64,000 bases of DNA, taken from Acidobacteriota bacterium (lineage in GTDB: Bacteria; Acidobacteriota; Terriglobia; Versatilivoradales; Versatilivoraceae). The first letter of the stretch is position 1; each line of letters opens with the position of its first letter. A program made the translations under genes and the position numbers. Below the pieces are notes generated by a model, which did no database searches, had not been told where the DNA came from, and saw only the letters and a list, made by a program, of their open reading frames with translations. The stretch covers positions 34,833 to 98,832 of the forward strand of contig JAJDUG010000073.1 in the NCBI GenBank assembly GCA_022826755.1, in the 5' to 3' direction. This document shows positions 26,901-33,850 of the stretch, one piece after another.

Positions 26901-27053
26901 CGCTATTCCCTGCTGGCCAAGACCCTTTCCTGCATGGGGGTCACCGGAAACCTGCAGGTGGCGGAAGGCGTCACCCACCTGGTGGTGCAGAAAATCTGGA
27001 AGCCGGAACTGGAACAGGGATCACTCCACCTCAAGAGCCGGGACTTTCACTGA
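23940..27053 (+). CDS. dnaE2: Error-prone DNA polymerase III alpha subunit DnaE2
   Basis: This 1037-residue C-family polymerase has an N-terminal PHP domain ([31 protein letters not shown]), the polymerase palm with the catalytic [14 protein letters not shown] motif near residue 380, the [15 protein letters not shown] motif, a helix-hairpin-helix region and a C-terminal OB domain ([20 protein letters not shown]). It is shorter than replicative DnaE (about 1160) and matches DnaE2. It performs the mutagenic synthesis step of the ImuA-ImuB-DnaE2 system after DNA damage. It is probably expressed from the palindrome-bearing promoter at 21778-21810 with imuA and imuB. Confidence 0.95.
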   Translation: MTGPPQPYVPLWCKSNYSFLEGASHPEELVDACRQKAIPALALTDRHGVYGMVRAHVRARRQDIHLIAGSQISLREGAEILLLARNEEGYRNLCRLLTDGHLRSSKGKCRLDAQSVCGCSRGLIALWIGSPAPKASPEAAPDSLLDRFKAAFEDCLYLLLARHRQAEDVSREMQLRKLAERFKLPTVAAVEVLYHSPQRRRLQDVLTCIREGATLATAGRLIRPNDQHALKSPEELARLFSDDPESVRRTREVAGRCSFSLQELRYRYPLEPLPEGKTSSQHLRDRTFEGAARRLGKKFHGLMPQLRKELDLIRELEYEGYFLTMHEIVEYCRRQNILCQGRGSAANSVVCFALGITSVDPTQVDLLFERFLSRERDEPPDIDLDIEHDRREEVIQHVYETYGRDRAAMVANVVRYRRRSAVREVGKVLGVAATSLDRLAKLVSHDHWSDEFIRQAGLDPRSPALRHLTSLVEEIQDFPRHLSIHPGGFLLGHRPVHDLVPIENASMQGRTVIQWDKEDVDQAGLFKVDLLGLGALTHLHLCFDLLRRHRQEELSLATIPKGDSSTFEMICRGDTVGVFQIESRAQMAMLGRLKPRSYYDLVIEISIVRPGPITGGMVHPYLRRRNGQEEVEYPHPCLVPVLKKTLGIPLFQEQVMQLAMVAADYSPGEADQLRRDMAAWRRSGRIERHRQRLVTRMVAKGIQSEFAERVFQQIRGFGEYGFPESHAASFAHIAYATAYLKCHYPAEFVCALLNAQPMGFYSADTIVNDARIHGIEVRPVSILHSHWDCSLVEIEGAPGKPAEFAVRMGLRYVKGLGGEDWRRLADAARRAPFRNLPDLARRSRLHQDKLEALAEAGAFECFGLDRRGALWQIQGLANGPRPALPLAGRDPMPRFPSLSGLETILWDYQASGHSSRAHLLQPLRPALEAQGLPTARQLNRMPNGRLVRYAGMVICRQRPGTAGGVTFMTLEDETGFVNLVIWKQTFERYSLLAKTLSCMGVTGNLQVAEGVTHLVVQKIWKPELEQGSLHLKSRDFH

Positions 27054-27159
27054 CAATCGTGGGAGAATTGGAGGCCACGCTTCGTAATCTCACTCAAACC
27101 TTGTGGCTCTCCCCGGCCGTGGTGGCGGAAGCATTGAGACTGGCACGGGAGGCAAGCAG

Positions 27160-27486
27160 ATGAAGAAAGAACAGATGGTGGTCGCCAGACTTCCGTCAGA
27201 GTTGGTCCGGGAATTGGAGTTTATCGAGAAGGTGGAGCAAACTGACCGCTCCACCACGGTGCGCCGGCTGCTCTCGAAAGCCATCCGCCAATGGAAGATG
27301 GAGCACTACGCCAGACTATACGGGGATGGAAAGCTGACGCTGGCACGGGCCGCTCGCGACGCCGGCGTGTCCTTGTGGGAGATGGTGGACTATACCCGCG
27401 CCAAAAAAGTATCGGCCCAGTACGACCTCGAAGATCTCCGGCGGGACCTGGGAACCATCTCCGGCAACCTGCAGGGCCGGGGCTGA
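27160..27486 (+). CDS. UPF0175-type protein with ribbon-helix-helix-like N-terminus (orphan antitoxin-like)
   Basis: This 108-residue protein starts MKKEQMVVARLPSELVREL, a ribbon-helix-helix-like DNA-binding start. It continues into the UPF0175 core, YGDGKLTLARAARDAGVSLW followed by EMVDYTRAKKV. UPF0175 proteins often sit beside PIN-type toxins; no such toxin follows here, where a MITE-like element begins about 40 bases downstream. GGGAGG at 27147-27152 supports the ATG at 27160. A 34-codon frame (GTG 27059 to TGA 27163) overlaps this start as ATGA and could be a small upstream partner or chance. This marks the left edge of the accessory island. Confidence 0.75.
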   Translation: MKKEQMVVARLPSELVRELEFIEKVEQTDRSTTVRRLLSKAIRQWKMEHYARLYGDGKLTLARAARDAGVSLWEMVDYTRAKKVSAQYDLEDLRRDLGTISGNLQGRG

Positions 27487-27527
27487 AATCGTTCTCGGTA
27501 TTGCGCGTATTCGACCATGGCCATTAC

Positions 27528-27803
27528 CATGAGAGCCTTTTGCAAAATTCGTCAGGTCGCGGGATTTATTGCCAGGAAGGGTTGTGCCCCCCGGGAGCGC
27601 GGGCGTCCCGCCCGCATCCTTATGCCTCATTCCCTTGGCTGGCGCTGAACTTTCGTCCGGTGCTGAAGGGTGCCGGCCTGTCGGCGGCAACCTCAACGGC
27701 CAAACCGAAGCAGACCCACGGCGCAGTTCCGGGTCAATCCGAGTGGCGGAGAGGGCCAAGGCTGTGCCCGACACTGAAGAATTTTGCAAATGGCTCGCTC
27801 ATG
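27528..27803. mobile_element. MITE-like non-autonomous element with terminal inverted repeats
   Basis: About 30 bases at the left (CATGAGAGCC, then TTTTGCAAAATTC, then GTCAGGTC) are mirrored in reverse complement at the right (GACACTGAAG, then AATTTTGCAAA, then TGGCTCGCTCATGAG), with only a few mismatches. The interior of about 220 bases has no convincing gene. It contains a GC hairpin, GCGGGC at 27599-27604 and GCCCGC at 27610-27615 around a GTCCC loop, of the kind seen in interspersed repeats. The element fills the gap between the UPF0175 gene and the antitoxin at 27843. I could not confirm a target-site duplication beyond the CATGAG shared at both ends, which is part of the inverted match. 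Confidence 0.6.
27599..27615. repeat. GC-rich hairpin inside the MITE-like element
   Basis: A perfect 6-bp stem GCGGGC/GCCCGC closes a GTCCC loop. Its flanks (GGGAGCGCGGGCGTCC on the left) are typical of short interspersed palindromes. Confidence 0.6.
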
Positions 27804-27842
27804 AGAAAATAGTGATCACTGAACCCTATGAAGAGAAATGCC

Positions 27843-28124
27843 ATGGCCAATGATCGCAGCAAAGCGGGACGTACCCGAACCATCAAGGCCTCCGAGTTCA
27901 AGGCCAAGTGCCTGAAGCTGATAGACGAGGTCGCGGAGAACGGCGACGAGATCGTCATCACCAAGAATGGACGTCCGATCTCGCGGCTGATTCCCTACCG
28001 CAATAAGCCGAAAGTCCCGTTCGGCCGTCACCGCGACAAGATTCGGATACTTGGTGACATCATCGAGCCTATCGACGTGGAATGGGAGGCTGAGGCCAAT
28101 CCGGACCGGGTATTCAATTCATGA
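27843..28124 (+). CDS. Phd/YefM-type antitoxin
   Basis: This 93-residue protein starts MANDRSKAGRTRTIKASEFK and has the Phd/YefM DNA-binding fold: KASEFKAKCLKLIDEVAENG and the strand EIVITKNGRPISRLIPY. The C-terminal tail (IEPIDVEWEAEANPDRVF) is the usual toxin-binding region. Its stop overlaps the start of the next frame as ATGA, the standard arrangement for a PIN-toxin operon, but that toxin gene is destroyed after 17 codons. An alternative ATG lies at 27828 (MKRNAM). It is thus an antitoxin without its own toxin, unless it cross-acts with the intact VapC at 31853. Confidence 0.85.
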   Translation: MANDRSKAGRTRTIKASEFKAKCLKLIDEVAENGDEIVITKNGRPISRLIPYRNKPKVPFGRHRDKIRILGDIIEPIDVEWEAEANPDRVFNS

Positions 28125-28318
28125 TCCTGCTCGACACCCACGTCCTGGTCTGGTTGCTTTGCGATGACCGCAGACCATCGGCTCCTCGAATGGCCTGGCC
28201 ATTTGAGCCGGTTGCGAGCCACGGAGTGAGCGGGGCGACGGGATCAAGCCGGAAAACCTGCTCCTGGCCGCCATGCGGCTCGGCAGGCCTGCCGAAGATG
28301 ATGGACCGCAATTCGTGA
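28121..28318 (+). pseudogene. Truncated vapC (PIN-domain toxin), first 17 codons only
   Basis: The frame opens with ATGA overlap to the antitoxin and reads MILLDTHVLVWLLCDD, the classic first strand of a PIN toxin with its first catalytic Asp. From about base 28172 the sequence turns into unrelated proline/serine-rich residues, and none of the other three acidic residues of the PIN active site is present. A deletion fused the toxin's start to sequence that leads into the hsdM remnant. Confidence 0.8.
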
Positions 28319-28589
28319 TGACCCAAGAGAAGATCACCCTCGCCCAGCTCGAATCCTTCCTCTTCAAGGCCGCCGACATCCTGCGCGGCAAGATGGACGC
28401 CTCCGAGTTCAAGGGCGGCGAGTTCTACACGCCGGCCGAGGTGGTGCGCCTGCTGGTGCAGCTCACCAAACCGGAAGCCGGCAACGAGATCTACGCCCCC
28501 CCGTCGGCTCAGGCGGCTTTGTCATCCAGTCCCATCAGTACGTCGAGAGTCTTTCTCTGATGACGCTGGCGAAGCACAATTCCGGCTAA
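28318..28589 (+). pseudogene. hsdM remnant (type I restriction-modification methyltransferase), internally deleted and frameshifted
   Basis: The frame reads MTQEKITLAQLESFLFKAAD and DILRGKMDASEFK, the N-terminus of HsdM. It then jumps directly to GGEFYTPAEVVRLLVQLTKP, the start of the methyltransferase domain; around 100 or more residues that should lie between are missing. At NEIYAPP the frame slips: the next frame continues GSGGFVIQSHQYVESLSL (the AdoMet-binding DPxxGSGG region, with the DP damaged) and stops at 28587-28589. The rest of the methyltransferase, including NPPF, is absent. It overlaps the end of the minus-strand gene that follows by four bases. It cannot make a working enzyme. 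Confidence 0.85.
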
Positions 28590-29362
28590 ACGGACCATTC
28601 CGAGTCAATGGCAAATAGTTGCCGCACGATGTCCGGCGCACGGGGTTCCTGTTGCGGGCTCTGTTTGCGAAGGCAATCGGCCCAGGAGTTGAGATATTCG
28701 GAGAAAGTGCTGTCCTGTCGAACGTCCCAATGGTTCAACCAGCCACAATCGCGCCAAAGGGCCGGGTATTGCCTGAAGCTGCTTAGCAGCGATACCGCCG
28801 CGACTCGATTGAGTCCCCTGCGGGTGGGGTTGTTCTCCAGTAGGTCGATGTTGCGTCTAAGCCAACCGGGAAGGTCGGATCGTGAAGGTGTCGGGGTTTT
28901 CCTTTCGACTTCCTCGGCATATGACTGGTGATGCTTGGCGAACGCAGAAGCTTCGAAGACGCCGGAAGGAGGATTCTCTTTCCAGACCGCTGCCAGGGAT
29001 CTCAGCACATGGAGCGAAGCCAGTTCGCAGAGGCTTTCCTCGAACCACTTGTGCTTGTGTTTCTTGAAGCTGTCGAAATGGGTCAGGATGTGACAGAGTT
29101 GATGGGAGAACTGATACACGTACTGGCTCCAGTAGGTATCGCTCGCGCTGAGAAAAACCTGGTATGGCCGCTTGTCGTACACGGTAAACGCATAGTCCCT
29201 GTTCCATCGGGATACGTGAACAGCCGCCTCAGGCACCGCGTCAAATGAGCGGACCAGCACATCAAAGGCCGACAAGAGGACTGCACGAACCGCGCTCAGG
29301 CTGGTCAGTCCCCAATTCCCGTTGATGACCGTGACGGCAACCTCTCTGTTTCCCGGTGTCAT
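28586..29362 (-). CDS. HQxxH zinc-motif protein (gluzincin-like, catalytic Glu replaced), partner of the upstream ATPase
   Basis: This 258-residue protein has FSHQLCHILTHFD (His87, Gln88, His91) and then WFEESLCELASLHVL 16-22 residues later. The spacing of two His and a downstream Glu (E109 or E113) is that of gluzincin metallopeptidases, HExxH plus Glu. The catalytic Glu is Gln here, the change used to kill such enzymes in the laboratory, so zinc binding may persist without normal hydrolysis. There is no signal peptide or membrane helix. The start ATG overlaps the ATPase stop as ATGA, so the two proteins are translationally coupled and probably interact. I do not know a named family for it. 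Confidence 0.75.
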   Translation of the reverse strand: MTPGNREVAVTVINGNWGLTSLSAVRAVLLSAFDVLVRSFDAVPEAAVHVSRWNRDYAFTVYDKRPYQVFLSASDTYWSQYVYQFSHQLCHILTHFDSFKKHKHKWFEESLCELASLHVLRSLAAVWKENPPSGVFEASAFAKHHQSYAEEVERKTPTPSRSDLPGWLRRNIDLLENNPTRRGLNRVAAVSLLSSFRQYPALWRDCGWLNHWDVRQDSTFSEYLNSWADCLRKQSPQQEPRAPDIVRQLFAIDSEWSV

Positions 29363-30936
29363 GGGACTTCTCCTTTAACCTTGGGCGACACCAAGAGTCG
29401 GCCCAGGGTTCCTCGTTCATCAGGAGTGCCCAGCATCTTCTCGAAGTCTGACAAATCCCTGCAAATCCATCCGTCGGATTCAAGCCTCAATCGCCTGTCA
29501 TCGGGAAAACTGGGAGCAAAAAGCGCCAACTCCTGTTTCCAGTCCCGAAAACGGCTTCCCTTGCGGGTGGAAAGGAAATTGCCCACATGTTTCCGGAAAT
29601 TCTTGAGGGATTCCCGGTCGTGGCTTCTTGCGGTCCTTTTGCAGGATCCAAAGCGCACCCTACCGTTTTGTTCGTCCTGCGCAACCAGGTCAATCTCGAT
29701 GGGCGCCTGGCCGCCTCGCGGTCGATTCCAATAGCCGTGAATCTGTCGGGTCATGGAAAAATCTCCGGTCGCCAAGCGTGAAGCCGCTTCACACGCCTGG
29801 CGAACCAGCACCTCGAACGCGTGTCCTTCCAGGGTTTGAAGCCGGGAGAGAAGTCCTTTCACCAATCTGGACCCGGGAACCACACGCATGTCTTGGCGAA
29901 TCTCCTTCAACACGGCCAGCCAGGCGCACAGAAACGGGTCCGAGACGGCGTAGCGTGCATTCCTCGGTTTCCCGTCTGCGAAGACGGGAAACGATTTTTC
30001 GACGAGCCGCAGATCTCTCACAAGAACCTCAAGATAAGCCCCCAGAGACGACAGATCCGGAAGCCATTCCAGCAATTCGGCGTGGGAGCACGGTCCATGT
30101 CTGGCCAGAGTGTGAAGAATGGCCAGATAGTTTCGGCGCAATTCGCCTCCGAGCAGCGTCTCGCCCTCCTGACTCAACGGAGCGTTGCCGGAAAGGAAGA
30201 GCCTGTTGCACAACTCGGTTGCCCAATCGCCCCACTGGTCAATGGCGTCCAGCCCATCTTCCCTGGCGAACAATTCCCAGTACCGGGGCACACCGCCGAA
30301 AAGCGTCCAAAGGGTCAGGCGTCTTTGCGGACCGGCCGCCCCATGCTTCCCGCTGACTTCAAAGATCGTACGAAGATCCCACGGCCCGAGCGTGATGTCG
30401 AAGGTGGTCCGTCCGAACAGCGGCGCCTTGCGGTCTTCAAGCAACGCTTCCATTTCTGACTGGATGGAGCCGACGACAATCAGACCGCCGTTCGTATTGC
30501 CGCGGTTGAGATGGTCTACTTCCGCCTGCAGCAGAGATGGGAAACCCTTGAGCGGACCCTGGTAGCAGTATTGAAATTCATCGATGACGACTATCGCTCC
30601 GCTGTTGCAGAGCGCACCTATCGCAGCCGCGACCCCTTCCAGGTCCCGTACGTCATTGAGCCCGACAATCTCTTGCTCGAGATTCCATCGTCGGGCAGCG
30701 CGCCTGAATACGCTGGCGGTGTCCGACACACTGCTGTCGGGGAGTTGAAACAATAGCGCCAGCCGCAAATTTGTATCGTCACTCCTGATCGTGGTAAGCA
30801 CCTGGTTGATGAGTGCCGTCTTTCCGATCCGGCGCCGCCCCCGTATGGAACCGAAGAACCAGCGGCCTTTGCGCATATGCTCCAGGAGTTGCCCGGCTTC
30901 TTCCCGCCGACCGTAGAATGACCAATCCGCGCTCAT
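29359..30936 (-). CDS. Archaeal-type (DUF234-like) AAA+ family ATPase
   Basis: This 525-residue protein starts MSADWSFYGRREE and has Walker A GRRRIGKT (residues 33-40) and Walker B IVVIDEFQY (Asp119, Glu120). A helical and winged-helix middle follows (LHTLARHGPCSHAELLEWL), then a C-terminal domain with IEIDLVAQDEQNGRVRFGSC (about residues 412-431) and a Lys. That is the DUF234/PD-(D/E)xK layout, with the usual ExK changed to SxK. Such ATPases are common in archaea and patchy in bacteria, often within defence or mobile islands. It is the first gene of a two-gene operon with the HQxxH protein. The promoter at 30943-30970 puts the transcript start at the ATG. Confidence 0.85.
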   Translation of the reverse strand: MSADWSFYGRREEAGQLLEHMRKGRWFFGSIRGRRRIGKTALINQVLTTIRSDDTNLRLALLFQLPDSSVSDTASVFRRAARRWNLEQEIVGLNDVRDLEGVAAAIGALCNSGAIVVIDEFQYCYQGPLKGFPSLLQAEVDHLNRGNTNGGLIVVGSIQSEMEALLEDRKAPLFGRTTFDITLGPWDLRTIFEVSGKHGAAGPQRRLTLWTLFGGVPRYWELFAREDGLDAIDQWGDWATELCNRLFLSGNAPLSQEGETLLGGELRRNYLAILHTLARHGPCSHAELLEWLPDLSSLGAYLEVLVRDLRLVEKSFPVFADGKPRNARYAVSDPFLCAWLAVLKEIRQDMRVVPGSRLVKGLLSRLQTLEGHAFEVLVRQACEAASRLATGDFSMTRQIHGYWNRPRGGQAPIEIDLVAQDEQNGRVRFGSCKRTARSHDRESLKNFRKHVGNFLSTRKGSRFRDWKQELALFAPSFPDDRRLRLESDGWICRDLSDFEKMLGTPDERGTLGRLLVSPKVKGEVP

Positions 30937-30942
30937 GCATAT

Positions 30943-30970
30943 AGCATAATTTATTCTTTCTAATTGTCAA
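30943..30970 (-). promoter_or_regulatory. Promoter of the ATPase/HQxxH operon, probably giving a leaderless mRNA
   Basis: On the minus strand TTGACA (complement of 30965-30970) and TATGCT (complement of 30943-30948) are 16 bases apart. The -10 box ends seven bases before the start codon (complement of 30934-30936), so transcription should start at or next to the A of ATG. The region is notably A+T-rich against its surroundings. Confidence 0.65.
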
Positions 30971-31010
30971 TATCGTTAGAGAGTGGCATGCTTGCGAGGT
31001 TGAGATCTAG
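30963..31010 (+). pseudogene. Possible C-terminal trace of a higB toxin gene
   Basis: In one plus-strand frame the bases before higA read REWHACEVEI and stop at 31008-31010. HigB toxins typically end in a W...A.DVEI pattern and lie just before higA, so this may be the last codons of a deleted toxin. The match is short and could be chance. Confidence 0.3.
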
Positions 31011-31045
31011 AATTATCCCAAGGGCTATGCCCAGGGAGACAGGCA

Positions 31046-31327
31046 ATGTCACGAGTAATGACGCATCCCGCCAGCGTGCTGCGGGCGGAGTTTGAGGCAA
31101 GAGGCATGAGCGCCAACCGGCTTGCGCTCGCCATCCGAGTTTCCGCCAACCGCATTGCCGCCATCCTGCGAGGCCGACGGGCGGTCACCGCCGAGACCGC
31201 AGTGCGCCTTGGCCGCTTTCTTGGGACCGACCCCGCATTCTGGATGAACCTGCAGAGCGCATACGATGTCTCGGTCGTCGAGAACGCAAATGTGATCGAA
31301 GACGAGGTGCCAGCTGCGGTTTCATGA
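31046..31327 (+). CDS. higA: HigA-type antitoxin (XRE helix-turn-helix)
   Basis: This 93-residue protein has the HigA arrangement MTHPASVLRAEFEARGMSAN, a helix-turn-helix (LALAIRVSANRIAAILRGRR) and the family segment LGRFLGTDPAFWMNLQSAYD. AGGGAG lies eight bases before the ATG. HigA normally follows higB on the same strand; only a doubtful trace of a toxin tail remains just upstream, so this is an orphan antitoxin. A small 39-aa frame follows it. Confidence 0.9.
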   Translation: MSRVMTHPASVLRAEFEARGMSANRLALAIRVSANRIAAILRGRRAVTAETAVRLGRFLGTDPAFWMNLQSAYDVSVVENANVIEDEVPAAVS

Positions 31328-31405
31328 GTGCGTACACGATGCACAATGCATTTGGTTTGTCGTTGGGCGGGTTTATGGAACATGGATGGAGTGGAGGGAG
31401 CGCCG

Positions 31406-31525
31406 ATGAACGTCCTTGAACTCATTTGGGAATGGCTGTCGTTCTGGTTGCTGCCAGATCCTCCCAAGGTCCGTCGCGATACCCGGGCTAAGGATGCACC
31501 GGAGAAAGACACAAGCATCAAGTGA
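31406..31525 (+). CDS. 39-aa small protein, unknown function
   Basis: An ATG at 31406 behind GGAGGGAG opens a 39-codon frame: MNVLELIWEWLSFWLLPDPP, then a charged tail KVRRDTRAKDAPEKDTSIK. The aromatic start suggests a short amphipathic or membrane-peripheral helix. A longer version from a GTG at 31328 is possible. The strong ribosome site is the main support; no homologue is recognised. Confidence 0.4.
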   Translation: MNVLELIWEWLSFWLLPDPPKVRRDTRAKDAPEKDTSIK

Positions 31526-31540
31526 CCATCAAAAAAAGTC

Positions 31541-31575
31541 TTGACGGCAAGGAATAACAGACACTAGACTAGTCT
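31541..31575 (+). promoter_or_regulatory. Promoter with overlapping palindrome before the Phd/VapC pair
   Basis: TTGACG at 31541-31546 and TAGACT at 31565-31570 are 18 bases apart. The perfect 10-base palindrome AGACTAGTCT at 31566-31575 overlaps the -10 box, the expected place for an autoregulatory antitoxin operator. The Phd-type antitoxin starts at 31611. Confidence 0.55.
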
Positions 31576-31610
31576 TCAACCAGTCGGATCGGTTGTCCGG
31601 GTATTCAGAC

Positions 31611-31853
31611 ATGTCCCAAATCGGCGCCTTCGAGGCGAAGACGCATCTTCCGCGATTGCTGGAACGAGTCCGGAGAGGTGAACGCTTTGTCATCACAAAA
31701 CACGGCAATCCCGTGGCCGAACTCATTCCTTTCAGAAAACGTGATCCAGAAAAGATTCGAGCTGCCATCGAGCAACTAAAGGCATTTCAGAAAGCCCATA
31801 GCCTGGGGGGAATAACCATCCGGGAGTTGATAGAGGAAGGGCGTAAATACTGA
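31611..31853 (+). CDS. Phd/YefM-type antitoxin of an intact toxin-antitoxin pair
   Basis: This 80-residue antitoxin starts MSQIGAFEAKTHLPRLLERV and has the second Phd/YefM element ERFVITKHGNPVAELIPF. The C-terminal half (IEQLKAFQKAHSLGGITIRE) is the toxin-binding helix. Its TGA overlaps the toxin ATG by one base (TGATG). A TTG six codons earlier is an alternative start. It is only distantly similar to the antitoxin at 27843, so the two modules are separate acquisitions. Confidence 0.9.
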   Translation: MSQIGAFEAKTHLPRLLERVRRGERFVITKHGNPVAELIPFRKRDPEKIRAAIEQLKAFQKAHSLGGITIRELIEEGRKY

Positions 31854-32260
31854 TGCCGTTTGTATTGGATTGCTCCGTAACCATGGCATGGCTGTTTCCC
31901 GATGAAACCAACGAGTCTACCGAGGCGTTACGAGATGCGCTGGTAACGGAGTGTGCGCTTGTGCCGGCACTTTGGCCCATCGAGGTGGGAAACGTGCTGT
32001 TGGTTGCCACGAGGCGCGGCAGACTTACCGAGGATGATTGGCCACGAATTCGCGATACCCTTGCAGTGTTACCGATCGATATCGATACCGATTCCTACGC
32101 CAGAGTATTGGATACGGTGCTACCGTTGGCCAAAGCGCACAAACTGTCCGTGTACGATGCGACCTATCTTGAACTCGCAATGAGGCTCTCTTTACCACTT
32201 GCCACACTAGATCGGCAACTCTCCACTGCGGCTGCAGATGCCGGCGTCAAAGTACTTTGA
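31853..32260 (+). CDS. vapC: VapC-type PIN-domain toxin
   Basis: This 135-residue PIN RNase has the acidic residues of the active site: Asp6 in FVLDCSVTMAWLFPDE, Glu in PALWPIEVGNVLLVA, and the pair in LSVYDATYLELAMRL and LPLATLDRQL. The full-length domain is present, so it should be an active toxin that cleaves RNA and is neutralised by the antitoxin upstream. The one-base stop/start overlap gives coupled translation. It is the only complete toxin gene in the island. Confidence 0.93.
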   Translation: MPFVLDCSVTMAWLFPDETNESTEALRDALVTECALVPALWPIEVGNVLLVATRRGRLTEDDWPRIRDTLAVLPIDIDTDSYARVLDTVLPLAKAHKLSVYDATYLELAMRLSLPLATLDRQLSTAAADAGVKVL

Positions 32261-32401
32261 ACGTCTCCAACCTGAACATAATAAACAAGATCGGCAAGAT
32301 TTGCTTGTCCTGAAAATTCTGTCCATCCACGTTCTTCCAGAAGGCTGTCGGGACGCAGTCCGGATGGGACGGGGAAACCGGCTCGGCAGGAGGCGGCAGG
32401 C
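32261..32401 (+). repeat. Probable dispersed-repeat fragment between vapC and hsdR remnant
   Basis: This gap has no gene. Its first part (ATAAACAAGATCGGCAAGAT followed by TTGCTTGTCCTG) resembles the short AACA/GATCG/CAAGAT-type intergenic repeats found in many bacterial genomes. No second copy was found in the window, so the assignment is weak. Confidence 0.3.
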
Positions 32402-32817
32402 ATGACACCCCGATCGCTTCGCCTGGACGAGCGCAACCATGTCGAGAAGCCGTTCCTGGATCAGCTCGCCGGGTTTGGCTGGGAGATTATCGACCTCGAC
32501 AACCGGCAACTCGCCGCCGACAGCCATCGTGAGAACTTCACCGAGGTGGTGATGCTGCCGGTGCTGCGCGAGCGGCTCCGGGTGATCAATCCCTGGTTGG
32601 AGAACGACCAGATCGAGGAAGTCGTCAAACGACTCACCGCCGGCTTTCCCGGTACGGGGCTGTTGGAGAACCATCGGCACGCCCTGAATCTGCTGCTGGA
32701 GAACACCAGCGTCAGCCGGAACCGGCAGACGGGTGAGAACAGCCCGCCGTCCATTTCGTTGATTTCAAGAGAAGCTGGCTGAGGGAACATGTACAGCTTC
32801 TGGAGCAGGACATCTGA
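32402..32817 (+). pseudogene. hsdR remnant (type I restriction endonuclease), N-terminus only and frameshifted
   Basis: The frame has the HsdR N-terminus: LDERNHVEKPFLDQLAGFGW, ENFTEVVMLPVLRERLRVIN, ENDQIEEVVKRLTAGFPGTG and HALNLLLENTSVSRNRQTGE. After NSPP it slips; the next frame carries VHFVDF, the expected HsdR continuation, then RSWLREHVQLLEQDI and a stop at 32815-32817. The nuclease motif, helicase motor and C-terminal domains (roughly 900 residues) are missing. With the hsdM remnant at 28318 it shows that a type I restriction locus once spanned this place and has been gutted. Confidence 0.85.
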
Positions 32818-32938
32818 AGACTGAGGCAACTGGATGAACCACGGTCTGGAGAGCGCGTCTCAAGAGGGTTGATTCGGGGAGCCAATCGACCGGTTGAGCA
32901 AACCGAGTCACTCCATTCCTCTCTGCGCCGGAGCCCGG

Positions 32939-33841
32939 CTAGGACTCCCGTTCCAGCACGTAGTCGGCGATCTCGCGTAGCGGCCAGGCCACCTCGCCCA
33001 GAAAATCGAGGGCGGACTTGGCATCTTCAATCCAGCGTTGGGCTTCCTCTCTGGCGCCCTCCACGCCCAACAGGCTGGCGAAGGTCACCATGTCCCGCGC
33101 CTGATCGCTGTGGGCGGCTTTACCCATCTGGCGCGGGTCTCCCGTCACATTGAGAACATCGTCAATGATCTGAAAGCCCAGGCCCAGCCCTCGGCCATAG
33201 CGCCGCAGGGCCTCAAGCACGCTGGAGTCGGCCCCTGCCAGCAGTCCCCCGCATTCCAGTGAGGTCCCGATCAAGGCCCCGGTCTTGCGCGCGCAAGTCT
33301 CTTCCAGGGTCTCCTTTCTTCCATCCCTGGCGTCGTTGGAGATATCCATGACCTGGCCCCCCACCAGGCCCACCGTCCCAATGGCCCGGGCCACCGCGCG
33401 GGCTGCTCTCAACTGCGCGCCCGCGGGAAAACAGTCCTCTTGGTCTTCCGTCAGCAGACACTCGAAAGCCAGCGCGGTCATGGCGTCGCCTGCCAGGACC
33501 GCCATGGCCTCACCGAAGACCTTGTGGTTGGTGGGCCGCCCGCGACGATAGTCGTCATCGTCCATGCAGGGCAGGTCGTCGTGGATCAGCGAGTAGGTGT
33601 GGATCAGCTCCAGACCGCAGGCAGGCACCAGGATGGCGTCCCGGCTGCCGCCGGCGACCTGGTAGGCGGCGATGACCAGGATGGGACGAAGGCGCTTCCC
33701 GCCGGCAAGGACGCTGTAGCGCATGGACCGGTGGATGACGCAAGGCTCCTGCTCTTCCGGAGGGAGGACATGATCCAGGGTCCGGTCGACCTGTACCCTC
33801 TTTTCGCGCAGGTACTTTTGTAATTGGGGGGACACGAACAC
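32939..33841 (-). CDS. ispA: Polyprenyl (farnesyl/geranyl) diphosphate synthase
   Basis: This 300-residue enzyme has GGKRLRPIL, the first Asp-rich motif DDLPCMDDDD followed by YRRGRPT, and the second motif DDVLNVTGD. The two extra residues inside the first motif (DDxxxxD) mark the bacterial FPP-synthase type. It adds isopentenyl diphosphate to allylic primers for quinone and cell-wall lipid carriers. The start is a GTG at 33841. It ends at the right edge of the accessory island and is the first conserved gene there; msrA lies nine bases upstream on the same strand. Confidence 0.93.
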   Translation of the reverse strand: MFVSPQLQKYLREKRVQVDRTLDHVLPPEEQEPCVIHRSMRYSVLAGGKRLRPILVIAAYQVAGGSRDAILVPACGLELIHTYSLIHDDLPCMDDDDYRRGRPTNHKVFGEAMAVLAGDAMTALAFECLLTEDQEDCFPAGAQLRAARAVARAIGTVGLVGGQVMDISNDARDGRKETLEETCARKTGALIGTSLECGGLLAGADSSVLEALRRYGRGLGLGFQIIDDVLNVTGDPRQMGKAAHSDQARDMVTFASLLGVEGAREEAQRWIEDAKSALDFLGEVAWPLREIADYVLERES

Positions 33842-33850
33842 ACCCTGGGA

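Noticed and set aside
27059..27163. A 34-codon frame from GTG overlapping the UPF0175 start as ATGA
   Set aside because: The overlap is tempting, but no ribosome site precedes it and the frame also runs inside dnaE2, so chance is as likely.
27569..27853. A 94-codon frame across the MITE-like element
   Set aside because: Its product contains the GSAGVPPAS-type sequence that comes from translating a GC palindrome, and it is covered by the element and the next antitoxin.
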